The position numbers were made by a program, and so were the translations under genes. Below, in pieces: positions 9,249-17,729 of a stretch of 64,000 nucleotides of DNA (its first letter is position 1; every line of letters starts with the position of its first letter). The notes beneath the pieces were generated by a model. It ran no database searches, was not told where the DNA came from, and saw nothing but the letters and a program-made list of their open reading frames with translations. Origin of the DNA: Gammaproteobacteria bacterium (GTDB lineage: Bacteria > Pseudomonadota > Gammaproteobacteria > Coxiellales > Coxiellaceae); the NCBI GenBank assembly GCA_023266215.1, contig JAHFRQ010000002.1:142001-206000 (forward strand). The letters run 5' to 3'.

Positions 9249-10402
9249 TATAATTTTACCAATTGATTATTATTTTGAAAACCCAGTAAATCAATTTCCA
9301 TATTTTTAATTAATCCAATTACTTTAAATAATTCACCCATTTCATTGGGTGATGTTAACTGTAATATTGTTTGATTTTGATTGATGTGTGCTATATTATT
9401 ATTTGAATTTTCTGCAAAAGACAATAAATCGCAATTAATTAAAAAGTTTGCTTGATTGGTGAATCCCGCGACATCAAGGGAGCTATCGCTCGCGGCCTCT
9501 GCAATATGCGTAAAATCAACGTGCGCAGTAATATCTTGTATTCCAGGATAAATCAAAGGATTACTGTGTGCGTGATGATTAAAGTGGCACATCAATGTGC
9601 CTTTATTTCGATCCGGATGATAATATTCTGCACGCGTAAATCCATAATCTATGATTAATATCAGCCCTGATGCGAGCATATCCGAAATACTACTCATCCA
9701 GCCTGATAACATTAAATTAATTTCAGAAGTATAATTATCTTTAAAGCTAATTTCATATTTATCTAAATAAGATTTTAATTTAAAATTAATTTTATTATCT
9801 TGAATTAAAATTAACTCATGATTTTTATAATCCACGCGATTATCTTTCGGGCCATTTTGCCAGGTAAATAATTCAACCGGCATGGCGTCCAACACTTCAT
9901 TGGCCAAAATCACGCCGTTGATTTTTTCAGTCGGCAATTGATTAAGCCACACAACGCGGTCTAATAGCTCGGGAACTTTTTTAAGAATAGTTTCGCGTTG
10001 CAATAATTTTAAATTCGCTGAAAGTTCGATAATATAATAATGCTTTGGTAATAAATTTATTTTTTGCAGCGCAATTAATATATCCGCTGCCATCACGCCA
10101 CTGCCTGCGCCAAACTCCAGAATATCGCCGCCCTTTAATTTTTTTAATATTTGGGCACACTGGTTGGCAATACAATAGGAGTATAAGCTTGATAATTCAG
10201 GTGCCGTCACAAAATCACCTGCTTTGCCAAATTTTTGAAATGGGTTGCGATAATAGCCCAACTCCGGCGCATACAAGGCCTGCGTCATAAAGCGCGAAAA
10301 CAGCATCGGTCCTTTTTGCTCAATTTCCCATTGAATTTGCTGCAATAGACGATCCGACATCGCCTTGGCAATTGGGTCTTTAGCAGGTAAAGTAACGGTC
10401 AT
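9248..10402 (-). CDS. SAM-dependent methyltransferase, MidA/NDUFAF7 family (COG1565)
   Basis: The 384-residue protein shows the family's N-terminal block GPMLFSRFMTQALYAPELGYY and GDFVTAPELSSLY, and the SAM-binding glycine-rich motif EFGAGSG at residues 96-102. The mitochondrial relative methylates an arginine of a complex I subunit; the bacterial role is less clear. It is followed by the PTPS-like gene with a one-base overlap. The long upstream intergenic region holds repeats, so its promoter is not evident. Confidence 0.88.
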   Translation of the reverse strand: MTVTLPAKDPIAKAMSDRLLQQIQWEIEQKGPMLFSRFMTQALYAPELGYYRNPFQKFGKAGDFVTAPELSSLYSYCIANQCAQILKKLKGGDILEFGAGSGVMAADILIALQKINLLPKHYYIIELSANLKLLQRETILKKVPELLDRVVWLNQLPTEKINGVILANEVLDAMPVELFTWQNGPKDNRVDYKNHELILIQDNKINFKLKSYLDKYEISFKDNYTSEINLMLSGWMSSISDMLASGLILIIDYGFTRAEYYHPDRNKGTLMCHFNHHAHSNPLIYPGIQDITAHVDFTHIAEAASDSSLDVAGFTNQANFLINCDLLSFAENSNNNIAHINQNQTILQLTSPNEMGELFKVIGLIKNMEIDLLGFQNNNQLVKL

Positions 10403-10554
10403 TGTGATTAGCCATTTATATTCAAAGACGAGATTATAGCGAGAAATTCTGAGAAAACCAGGTTAATCGCCTTTAAATAAATCATCCGCAACAACTACCT
10501 GACTAATTAATTCCTCTGAATATTGATTTTTTTGATCACTACTTTTATACAAGA

Positions 10555-10622
10555 TTTACTATTGGCACTGAAGGAACCGCACGCGCAGCCTTGTACTCAA
10601 GGCGCAGCAAGCGGATTCTTTT
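10555..10622 (-). repeat. Hairpin repeat family 1, copy a (inverted partner of 10807-10874)
   Basis: The 68 bases are a perfect inverted copy of 10807-10874. Read on the minus strand it runs from AAAAGAATCCGC through the inner hairpin GCCTTGAGTACAAGGC to GCGGTTCCTTCAGTGCCAATAGTAAA. Related copies lie at 49251-49312 and 59563-59630. Confidence 0.92.
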
Positions 10623-10680
10623 TTTGATTCACGTATCAACTCATGCCAGACATGGCTTTACAAAAAGCAATGTAAGAATT

Positions 10681-10719
10681 AAGGCGATTAAGGTTTGTCA
10701 GACAAACCCTAATCGCCTT
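10681..10719. repeat. 39-bp near-perfect palindrome between the family 1 copies
   Basis: Arms AAGGCGATTAAGGTTTGTC (10681-10699) and GACAAACCCTAATCGCCTT (10701-10719) pair at 18 of 19 positions around one central base. GTTTT follows. It may be a terminator for the convergent region or the core of a mobile palindromic element. Confidence 0.8.
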
Positions 10720-10806
10720 GTTTTGATCATTTTTTTGGCATTAGTTTATTGTTATTAAGCTTTGTTGAATTTCAGTACCGCGCTATTCCAAATGATGGAA
10801 AATGAG

Positions 10807-10874
10807 AAAAGAATCCGCTTGCTGCGCCTTGAGTACAAGGCTGCGCGTGCGGTTCCTTCAGTGCCAATAGTAAA
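10807..10874 (+). repeat. Hairpin repeat family 1, copy b
   Basis: Perfect inverted copy of 10555-10622. The whole 10555-10874 stretch is symmetrical, with two hairpin elements pointing inward on the central palindrome and no gene inside. Together with 10893-11003 and 11017-11057 this accounts for most of the 687-base gap between the methyltransferase and the pteridine reductase. Confidence 0.92.
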
Positions 10875-10892
10875 ATCTGCGAGAAGCTTGCT

Positions 10893-11003
10893 TTAAAAAT
10901 TTGTGATGAAAATTTGAATAAGCTGACTCACGAATTTTTCAAACGAGCCCATTTTTCTTAGTGTCTGAATTTCAGGTTCTCTACCCACGACCAAATTGTT
11001 CAT
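10893..11003 (-). pseudogene. Truncated 5' fragment of an ATPase gene (DUF234-type)
   Basis: An open frame of 36 codons begins MNNLVVGREPEIQTLRKM, the typical N-terminus of archaeal-type AAA ATPases with a DUF234 tail; compare SAPLFAGREFELKSLRSL of the intact gene at 11852-13294. After about 18 residues the similarity stops, no P-loop follows, and the frame ends at 10893. I interpret it as the remnant start of a lost ATPase gene, 90 bases from pteridine reductase. Confidence 0.6.
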
Positions 11004-11016
11004 ATCAACCTCTGTA

Positions 11017-11057
11017 CGCACCTTCAACATTGAATGATATCTGAAACGGAAGGTGCG
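11017..11057. promoter_or_regulatory. Inverted repeat upstream of the pteridine reductase
   Basis: CGCACCTTC (11017-11025) and GAAGGTGCG (11049-11057) form perfect 9-bp arms around 23 bases. It could be an operator of the reductase gene or the leftover private palindrome of the truncated ATPase whose ATG is at 11003; its position just upstream of that ATG favours the second reading. Confidence 0.55.
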
Positions 11058-11098
11058 CTCATTTCCCATTTCTGGAATTTTAGGGTAAAGTGCGCACT

Positions 11099-11842
11099 AT
11101 GTTGAAGAAAAACAATAAAATTTCAGTAGCGTTGATCACCGGCGGTGCCCGTCGTGTCGGCGCATCTATTGCCAAAGCACTGCATGAAGCTGATTTTAAT
11201 GTGGTTATTCACTACAAAAATTCAAAACAAGACGCAGCAAAACTTAAAGCGGCGTTAAATAAATTGCGCTCCCACTCCGCTGAAATACTACAAGCAGATC
11301 TTGATCATCCAGACTGTTATAAATCATTAATCACCCATACTTATAAAATATGGGGCAGATTAGATGCTTTGATTAATAACGCGTCGGCTTTTAAGTCTAC
11401 TAAAATTGGAAAAACAGATTTAAAAGCTTGGGATTTATTATTAAATAGCAATCTTAAAGCACCTTATTTTTTATCTCAAGCTGCAAGTGGTTATTTAAAA
11501 AAATCTCGCGGCAATATTGTTAATATCACTGATATTCATGCCAAAAATCCCATGAAAAATTATCCTGTGTATAGCATCGCAAAAGCCGGATTATCCATGC
11601 TGACCAAATCGCTGGCTTTAGAGTTAGCGCCATATATTCGCGTTAATGCCGTCGCGCCCGGTAGTGTGATTTGGCCAGAAGGCGAAAATACTTATTCAAA
11701 GGCTTACAAACAAGAAATTCTGTCTGCAACCCTGCTAAAAAAACAAGTTAAGCCGGAGAACATTGCGCAAGCCGTTTTATTTTTAATACGCAATGCTGCT
11801 ATGACAGGGCAGACCATTACGGTGGATGGTGGGAAAAAATAA
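11099..11842 (+). CDS. Pteridine reductase (short-chain dehydrogenase, FolM/PTR1 type)
   Basis: The 247-residue SDR protein has the pteridine-reductase nucleotide motif ALITGGARRVGASIA (residues 11-25), NNASAF, the catalytic YSIAKAG and the C-terminal GQTITVDGG. Such enzymes reduce dihydropterins with NADPH. A GTG nine bases upstream is closer to AGGG at 11082-11085 and is a possible alternative start. The last 118 bases of the gene, including its stop codon, are repeated at 13412-13530 beyond the neighbouring ATPase gene, which therefore appears to have inserted at the gene's 3' end while leaving it intact. Confidence 0.85.
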   Translation: MLKKNNKISVALITGGARRVGASIAKALHEADFNVVIHYKNSKQDAAKLKAALNKLRSHSAEILQADLDHPDCYKSLITHTYKIWGRLDALINNASAFKSTKIGKTDLKAWDLLLNSNLKAPYFLSQAASGYLKKSRGNIVNITDIHAKNPMKNYPVYSIAKAGLSMLTKSLALELAPYIRVNAVAPGSVIWPEGENTYSKAYKQEILSATLLKKQVKPENIAQAVLFLIRNAAMTGQTITVDGGKK

Positions 11843-11843
11843 A
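11725..11843. repeat. 119-bp direct repeat, copy A (3' end of pteridine reductase)
   Basis: These 119 bases recur at 13412-13530 with one mismatch (G at 11809, A at 13496). Copy A is the functional 3' end of the reductase. The repeats bracket the ATPase gene and its upstream palindromes. Confidence 0.97.
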
Positions 11844-11851
11844 ATAATAGA

Positions 11852-13294
11852 TTAATCTACATTTAATAGCTCGCCAAAATCAATAATTTGATAAAAGTAC
11901 TCACTCTCGACAACAGCATTACTTGCTCCGTTAACATGAATCAATACTGGCATTAATGAAAAGCCTTTCGGCCTTGTCAAATGATTGAATTTTTGTTGAA
12001 TCTCTTTAATGACACCGGGTTTAATTTCTTGGTTCGAAAATTTAATTTCGCATGCATAAAGCACATTTGTGTTAGTTTGAATTAAATAATCAACCTGGCA
12101 GCCCTTGGCCCTCACTTGAGCGCGTTGAAAATAAGGATTATCGCTAATGATATTTTCCGGATATAAATTTAATTTTTTCCAAATAAAAGCTCTGTTTTTT
12201 AAAACTAAATTTTCGAACTGTAGCCCAATAATACTTTCAAATCCTGGCAATGTTGTTAGCGATTTATTAGTAAAATGGTTTTTTTCAATGCGCCCTTGAT
12301 ATGGCCCGATATATTTCAAATAAAACCTCAGGTAATTATCACTGAGTCGATAATGACTCAGGCGCGCTTCTTTGGCATCCTTTACACTCCACGTAAAATC
12401 GCGACTAATAAATCCTGATATCACAAGATTATTAAGATACTCGCTTAAATGCCCGCTTTTTTGCAGGCCAAGCGCTGTTGAAATGGCTGACAGTTCTTTT
12501 GGCCCGTTCACTAATGTTTCGGTAATTTTTTTGTAAAGCATGCTTCGCCGTGAAAATATATCTGTAAAAATATCTTTAAATTCGCGAAACAGAATACCGC
12601 TTTTTTGAAAGCACAGATTTTTAATGTTTTCTTCCGCAGGTTGATCTGGCTTGATTTCTTCCAAATAGCGCGGAACGCCGCCTGTCACTGACAATATTTT
12701 AAATTTCTCATATGCTGATCCACGAAAACCAACCTCATCAAGCAATAAATTAGACTCCGATAAAGACAGCTCATCTAAATCTAATGTCAACGATATTCGC
12801 CCCACAAAGCCTGTGCTTTTTAAAATATTTTCATCAATCCACACTGAAACGCTACTACATAAAATCAAAATCAGCTCAGGATTTTTTTTGAACAGTATAT
12901 CCCAGGTATTTTTAAGCTTACCTAGAAAGTCAGCGTCCTTATTACCCATCCATGAGATTTCATCAAACAAAATGACGATCCTACCTTTTGATGTTTCGCG
13001 CGCTAGAAATGAAAATAAATTACTCCAATCGCTGGCATCTAGCATGGGTGCGCCGAGCTCCTCTGACATTTGTTTTGCAAATTCAGCGCGCTGTGATTCG
13101 GCCGTTGTGGATTCTGTTGGCGGCAACCCTGAAAACCTTAAAAAACGATATTTTTTAGCAAATTCTTCAATAAGCCTACTTTTTCCGATACGCCTCCTGC
13201 CTCTAATAACCACCAGACTGGATACCTTTTTCTTGACTAAGCTGCGCAAGCTTTTTAACTCAAATTCTCTTCCTGCGAATAATGGGGCGCTCAT
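11852..13294 (-). CDS. AAA ATPase with DUF234-type C-terminus (cassette 1)
   Basis: The 480-residue protein has a Walker A GRRRIGKS at residues 32-39, Walker B ILFDE at 108-112, a winged-helix middle region (about 265-330), and a C-terminal PD-(D/E)XK-like core (QVDYLI then CEIKFS) typical of DUF234. Its function is unknown. It converges on the pteridine reductase and ends 9 bases after it. AAAGG lies 7 bases before the ATG. The stop codon falls inside AATCTACATTTA (11854-11865), which matches the outer end of the upstream repeat in inverted orientation at 10 of 12 positions. The unit thus has related sequences at both ends. Confidence 0.85.
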   Translation of the reverse strand: MSAPLFAGREFELKSLRSLVKKKVSSLVVIRGRRRIGKSRLIEEFAKKYRFLRFSGLPPTESTTAESQRAEFAKQMSEELGAPMLDASDWSNLFSFLARETSKGRIVILFDEISWMGNKDADFLGKLKNTWDILFKKNPELILILCSSVSVWIDENILKSTGFVGRISLTLDLDELSLSESNLLLDEVGFRGSAYEKFKILSVTGGVPRYLEEIKPDQPAEENIKNLCFQKSGILFREFKDIFTDIFSRRSMLYKKITETLVNGPKELSAISTALGLQKSGHLSEYLNNLVISGFISRDFTWSVKDAKEARLSHYRLSDNYLRFYLKYIGPYQGRIEKNHFTNKSLTTLPGFESIIGLQFENLVLKNRAFIWKKLNLYPENIISDNPYFQRAQVRAKGCQVDYLIQTNTNVLYACEIKFSNQEIKPGVIKEIQQKFNHLTRPKGFSLMPVLIHVNGASNAVVESEYFYQIIDFGELLNVD

Positions 13295-13331
13295 ATTATT
13301 ACCTTTAATTCAATAGGTTACAATTAAATAT

Positions 13332-13410
13332 GTCACATAACATGTAAATGTAGGTTATGTGACGAGTTTTGTCAATGTATTTTGCGTCACATAATCTGTA
13401 AATGCAGGTT
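13332..13410 (-). promoter_or_regulatory. Promoter and private palindrome of ATPase cassette 1
   Basis: Perfect arms GTCACATAAC (13332-13341) and GTTATGTGAC (13354-13363) surround 12 bases; a second, degenerate copy (22 of 25 matching the left 25 bases) lies at 13386-13410. On the minus strand a -35 TTGACA (13370-13375) and -10 TACATT (13347-13352) are spaced by 17 bases, so the palindrome overlaps the core promoter. Autoregulation is the natural inference. Confidence 0.7.
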
Positions 13411-13411
13411 T

Positions 13412-13530
13412 TGCAACCCTGCTAAAAAAACAAGTTAAGCCGGAGAACATTGCGCAAGCCGTTTTATTTTTAATACGCAATGCTGCTATGACAGGACAGA
13501 CCATTACGGTGGATGGTGGGAAAAAATAAA
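13412..13530. repeat. 119-bp direct repeat, copy B (duplicated reductase 3' end)
   Basis: Copy of 11725-11843 with one substitution. It has no start codon and is not expressed as a gene. It starts two bases after the outer palindrome copy of ATPase cassette 1 and marks the far boundary of the insertion. Confidence 0.97.
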
Positions 13531-13619
13531 GCTTAACAGAACATTAATTATTTCTTTTCAGTTTATTTTAAGATTTATCTGTTAATATTTCTCAAAAATA
13601 ACTCACTAAGATTTTTTTG

Positions 13620-15308
13620 ATGCGCGAAAAACCCGTTCTTTTAAAATTTCATAAAGATGCGATACCTCCTTTTGTTAAAATATATGAGCCAGTTGCACCA
13701 AGTAATAACGGCTTATTTAATCACGTATCGAATGTAGTAAAAAAAACACAGCGCGGCTTAACGAAAGATTACTTTGCCAAGATAAGTATTTGTGATTATA
13801 CGACATCCGTAGAAGTGATCGCAGGCGAAATATGCAGACGAATATGCGGCGTTGACTTTATGCCAAAAACTCGCGTCGGCATCATGAACACCAGTGAGGG
13901 CCAGCGATCATTTGTGCTTTCAAAAGCCATCCCAGGCTTTCTATCATTTGACGGCTTTCTGGAATTAGCACCTGAAAGACAACAAGCGTACGTATTCACC
14001 CCTCGCGATTTAGCAAAACTTCATGTATCACAAGTTTGTACTCAAGATCCAGATCTCCATGATCAAAACTGGGGATTTAATATTAGTAAAACAGTATGTC
14101 GGATTGATACAGGGGCCGCGTATTCAAGTATTTTCTCCCAGGATGACTACGAACCAAGCCCATTTCAATTAACTATTCGCTCAGAATGGATTAATTTAAT
14201 TTACCCAGGCAGTGAATATTTTTCAACAATAACATCGGACGATATTAAAGCGATGCCTAATTTTATTAACATAAAAGCATACAACACGCCATTAATCTCC
14301 CTGGGCGAAAAAGACAAAAACCAAAAGAGAGATCTCTTATCTGAAAATTCTGAATATATTAAGTGGAAGTTTTTTTATTTTACATTATTCTTTATTTTGC
14401 ACACCAATAGCGACATAGACATTTTATTTAAGGCACATTCAATATATCTCGATGAGGAAAACCAAAGATTTAAACATATTATTATTAAGCACAGAGAGAT
14501 ACTTAAAATAGCATTCTTTGAAATGCAGGAATACATAAATTTTTTAAATAATACAATGCCAATATTAATGCCTGATCTTGAAGAAGAAATTAATAAATAC
14601 AATCAGGGTTATCAGACAAAATCTGGCGAAACAAAACTTCAAAAGCAGGAATTTTTAATTGATATTAACGAAGTGCATAAAACGCTAAATGATCTAAAAA
14701 TTGAAGCAGAAAAGACCAATCTTCAGAACACAGATGAAGTTTTAATTGCCAGAAAAATAGAGACAAATATTCGCATTATCAATCGTGATTTAACTGCGCT
14801 TAAAAAATTGAAGGAAATTATTCTTAAACCTCAAATTGATTTAAATTCTATTCTAGTTGAAATTGAGCAAGCAGCATTGCCGCTCTCTTCCCTTGAGACA
14901 ATTTTCCCTGGTATTCAAAGCTGGCTTCTTGAAAATATTGGACTACCCGATGCGCACAGTGCTTTCTTCTCTTGTAATCCCAACGCAACGATCGGAGAAT
15001 TTTCTTCATATCTGCAAGAATTGCATTCGAGCGCAATTGAAAAACTAAAAATACAGAGTGAATTGTTATTGGCAAGCACAAAAGAACTTTTTAAATCAAC
15101 CAGTGATCTTTATTGCAAAAACACTGGAAATTTGTTTTTAGATAAATCAATACAAAACAAATTATTTGACATCGAGATTGAGCTTGATACCGGAGAGCCA
15201 AAATCTAGCGCGACCTGCTCAGCGTCATTTTTTAGAAAGCCCACGCACGACCTGATTGGCACTTCTCCAAAAGTACTCATGGCTATCAGGCCACATTCAG
15301 CGCCTTAA
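13620..15308 (+). CDS. Predicted kinase-like protein with PI3/4K-type catalytic loop (paralogue 1), effector candidate
   Basis: The 562-residue protein has no clear housekeeping counterpart. Residues 145-152, DLHDQNWG, followed by RIDTG at 161-165, resemble the DxHxxN catalytic loop and IDxG metal-binding motif of PI3/PI4-kinase-like and HipA-like folds. The region from about 290 is helical and rich in Lys and Glu, with EEINKYNQGY. It is paralogous to the next gene over the kinase-like core and the LMPxLxEEIxxYNQ region. Legionella uses kinase effectors of this general type; secretion is inferred only. Confidence 0.6.
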   Translation: MREKPVLLKFHKDAIPPFVKIYEPVAPSNNGLFNHVSNVVKKTQRGLTKDYFAKISICDYTTSVEVIAGEICRRICGVDFMPKTRVGIMNTSEGQRSFVLSKAIPGFLSFDGFLELAPERQQAYVFTPRDLAKLHVSQVCTQDPDLHDQNWGFNISKTVCRIDTGAAYSSIFSQDDYEPSPFQLTIRSEWINLIYPGSEYFSTITSDDIKAMPNFINIKAYNTPLISLGEKDKNQKRDLLSENSEYIKWKFFYFTLFFILHTNSDIDILFKAHSIYLDEENQRFKHIIIKHREILKIAFFEMQEYINFLNNTMPILMPDLEEEINKYNQGYQTKSGETKLQKQEFLIDINEVHKTLNDLKIEAEKTNLQNTDEVLIARKIETNIRIINRDLTALKKLKEIILKPQIDLNSILVEIEQAALPLSSLETIFPGIQSWLLENIGLPDAHSAFFSCNPNATIGEFSSYLQELHSSAIEKLKIQSELLLASTKELFKSTSDLYCKNTGNLFLDKSIQNKLFDIEIELDTGEPKSSATCSASFFRKPTHDLIGTSPKVLMAIRPHSAP

Positions 15309-15377
15309 GCTCATCTGGTTTTTCAATCCCATTTTCTGTTAGCATAAAAGCTGGGTGGTTTTTATTCGAGGGGTTGA

Positions 15378-17390
15378 ATGCCAAGAGGTGGGCTTGTTAA
15401 GGTAATCACGCCACCCAAAGCGCCTGATCTCGATCCCGATAACCCAGACACCAAGAAATATACTGTCTACCAATTTCCAAAAATAACAGCGAAAGGAAGT
15501 CCACGATCGTATTTTTATAAAAGAAAGGATGCGGACAGGCAAATCGAGTTAAGTCAGCAACCTAATTTCTTTCTTGCATCAACCGAAGCAATTGCAGGCG
15601 ACCTTTTGCGCTTAGTTTTTGGAGTCGACTTTACACCTAAAGTGCGCGTCGCCATTGACCCATATCAAGAATTCAAGCCTTGTGTTATATCAAAAGAAAT
15701 TGAATTCACAGCAGCGGCAAAATTGCTTCCGCCGAAAATCGACTACACGGGCTATTATCGCCAACAGCTAATTACCACACAACAGCGCGGTCTTGCAAAA
15801 TTACTATTAACTGTATTTTGCTTTGGTGAAGGCGATTTGCATACTCACAACTGGGGAATTGATCAACACTCAAAACAAATTGTCATCATTGATCACGACA
15901 GAATATTTGCTGAGTTTTCAAATCAGCTTCATGCAAAACGAAAACAATTTAACCACGAAACAAGCAAAACACTATTAAAGCAATGGCCCAATCTTATTTA
16001 TCACCCAAAAGAAGCATTTGAGCTTATCTGTTCAGAAGAAATTCTTTTTCTTCCTCTGTTTCCTGTTAGCAAACCCTTTAATGATCCACTTTATCCTTTT
16101 ACATCTTTGCAACGCAAAACATTGACGGATGACAAAACATTTAATCAATGGAAATATTTTTATCTCACTAAGTTTTTAATTTTGCTGACCGATGATACCT
16201 TGGATGATATTATTCAAGATCATTGCGTTGATTTTCCAGAGTGTCATGTTAAAGAAATTGAGCTTAAAAAGTGGCTTTTAGATCGAAAAAAATCAATTCA
16301 AGAAACCTTGCTTTCAATGCCGGAATATCGTGAATTTTTAAAAAACCATCTACAAACCCTGATGCCTGAATTATTAGAGGAAATTAAACAATACAATCAA
16401 TCATTTTGCGATCATCATGGCAATATAAAACCAAAAAAAGCGTATAGAGTTATTCAAATAGATAGCATAAAAATAAATTTAAGTAGATTGTGTGATTTAG
16501 CTAAAAAAGAAGAATCCGTTGAATTATACATTAGAGAAAAAAGGCTCATCCAAATTGAAACGCAAAGAATCGAAAGGGAAAAAAATATTTTTTCCTACCT
16601 TAATGCAGCCTATATCACTCAATTAAGCAATATTGACGATTTAAAAGCGTTAGTTCAAACTCATTTTTCAAGTATAGAAATCCTAGACTTACAGTATGAA
16701 CACTTAAAAGTAAAAGATCCTCAGAAGGCTGAAGTTTTAGCTGGTTTTTATACCAACCGTCACTCCTTTTTCAATGAAGGAAAAACAGGCAAATTTTCAG
16801 TAGGGGGTATTTTGACGAAATTAGAAAAATCGATCGAAGATTACCTGGAGTTATTAACACGCAATCTTGATCAGCATATCGATGACACATCCAGAATTGC
16901 TTGTAATTTAATCTCGAGTAGACAGGGAAAAGACCACCTGCAAAAACAAGATCTTCTTAAAATCTGGGAATTCATTGTTGCATTTGAAAATTATCACTTT
17001 GCGGTTCGATTTATTATTACCGTCATGCATCATTATTCGCCAGATAAAATTCCAAATAATATTTTTCAATGGCTAATTTCTAAAATGGCACTTAAAACAG
17101 ATGATCCATGCCATTTACCGAGCGATATTGTTTACGAAGAACTGCTGGGAGATGAAAATGGCCCGGAATTTAATGCTCTGTACGAGCGAATCAACGAACT
17201 GCTTGGCCGTAAAACGCAGGGCATCTCCCCAATTTCCCAAGGAACTTCTCTGCTCTGTCAAGCGCAAGACTTTTTTTCACGCAACGCTTTTTCTAGAAAG
17301 AAACAGGAAGAAAAGTTTTCAGCGCTATTAAATAATGTTGATCTACAAGTGATGCTCTTTCAAAGCGGCGCTACTACAGCCCAGTTGTGA
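15378..17390 (+). CDS. Predicted kinase-like protein with PI3/4K-type catalytic loop (paralogue 2), effector candidate
   Basis: The 670-residue protein shares with the preceding gene the block EAIAGDLLRLVFGVDFTPK, the loop GDLHTHNWG at residues 152-160, IDHD at 171-174, and LMPELLEEIKQYNQSF. The two look like a tandem duplication. The remainder is predicted helical, with a Ser/Phe-rich C-terminal tail. GGGG lies a few bases before the ATG. It converges on folB with a 17-base overlap. No signal peptide or membrane segment is seen, which would fit a cytosolic or type IV-secreted protein. Confidence 0.6.
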   Translation: MPRGGLVKVITPPKAPDLDPDNPDTKKYTVYQFPKITAKGSPRSYFYKRKDADRQIELSQQPNFFLASTEAIAGDLLRLVFGVDFTPKVRVAIDPYQEFKPCVISKEIEFTAAAKLLPPKIDYTGYYRQQLITTQQRGLAKLLLTVFCFGEGDLHTHNWGIDQHSKQIVIIDHDRIFAEFSNQLHAKRKQFNHETSKTLLKQWPNLIYHPKEAFELICSEEILFLPLFPVSKPFNDPLYPFTSLQRKTLTDDKTFNQWKYFYLTKFLILLTDDTLDDIIQDHCVDFPECHVKEIELKKWLLDRKKSIQETLLSMPEYREFLKNHLQTLMPELLEEIKQYNQSFCDHHGNIKPKKAYRVIQIDSIKINLSRLCDLAKKEESVELYIREKRLIQIETQRIEREKNIFSYLNAAYITQLSNIDDLKALVQTHFSSIEILDLQYEHLKVKDPQKAEVLAGFYTNRHSFFNEGKTGKFSVGGILTKLEKSIEDYLELLTRNLDQHIDDTSRIACNLISSRQGKDHLQKQDLLKIWEFIVAFENYHFAVRFIITVMHHYSPDKIPNNIFQWLISKMALKTDDPCHLPSDIVYEELLGDENGPEFNALYERINELLGRKTQGISPISQGTSLLCQAQDFFSRNAFSRKKQEEKFSALLNNVDLQVMLFQSGATTAQL

Positions 17391-17721
17391 TTTTCACACC
17401 TGCTGTATCCGGCATGCCACTCGGGAATTTAGTAACAGACAAGATCAAATGACTTAAATTAAATTTACTCTTTAAGTAATCTTTTAATTTTTGAGTAAAG
17501 CTTTCCAATAAATTAAAATGATTTTCAGCGGCGAATGTTAAAACAGCGAGTCGAATTTCAGCGTAATCAATTGTGTCAGCCAGCAGATCTTTTGAAGCTG
17601 CTTTCTCTAAGTCGATTGAAAAAGTAATGTCGACCAGCAACTCTTGTTTTTTGTTTTGCTCAGCCGCATAAACACCGATGAGCGTTGGCACTTTGAGCGA
17701 TTGAATGGTGAGTGTGTGCAT
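17374..17721 (-). CDS. folB: Dihydroneopterin aldolase
   Basis: The 115-residue protein starts MHTLTIQSLKVPTLIGVYAAEQ and carries VDITFSID, DTIDYAEI and the LLESFTQKL segment of FolB. It converts dihydroneopterin to 6-hydroxymethyl-dihydropterin in folate synthesis. The start at 17721 matches the family N-terminus; longer versions would extend into dksA. It lies 8 bases downstream of dksA and is probably co-transcribed with it. Confidence 0.9.
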   Translation of the reverse strand: MHTLTIQSLKVPTLIGVYAAEQNKKQELLVDITFSIDLEKAASKDLLADTIDYAEIRLAVLTFAAENHFNLLESFTQKLKDYLKSKFNLSHLILSVTKFPSGMPDTAGVKITTGL

Positions 17722-17729
17722 TAACGCTA

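Noticed and set aside
10681-10719. Palindrome called as a simple Rho-independent terminator
   Set aside because: It has almost no loop, only four T after it, and no gene ends nearby, so a repeat core is the better reading.
9248-11842. Methyltransferase, PTPS-like and pteridine reductase genes as one operon
   Set aside because: The reductase is on the opposite strand and separated by 690 bases of repeats; only the first two are coupled.
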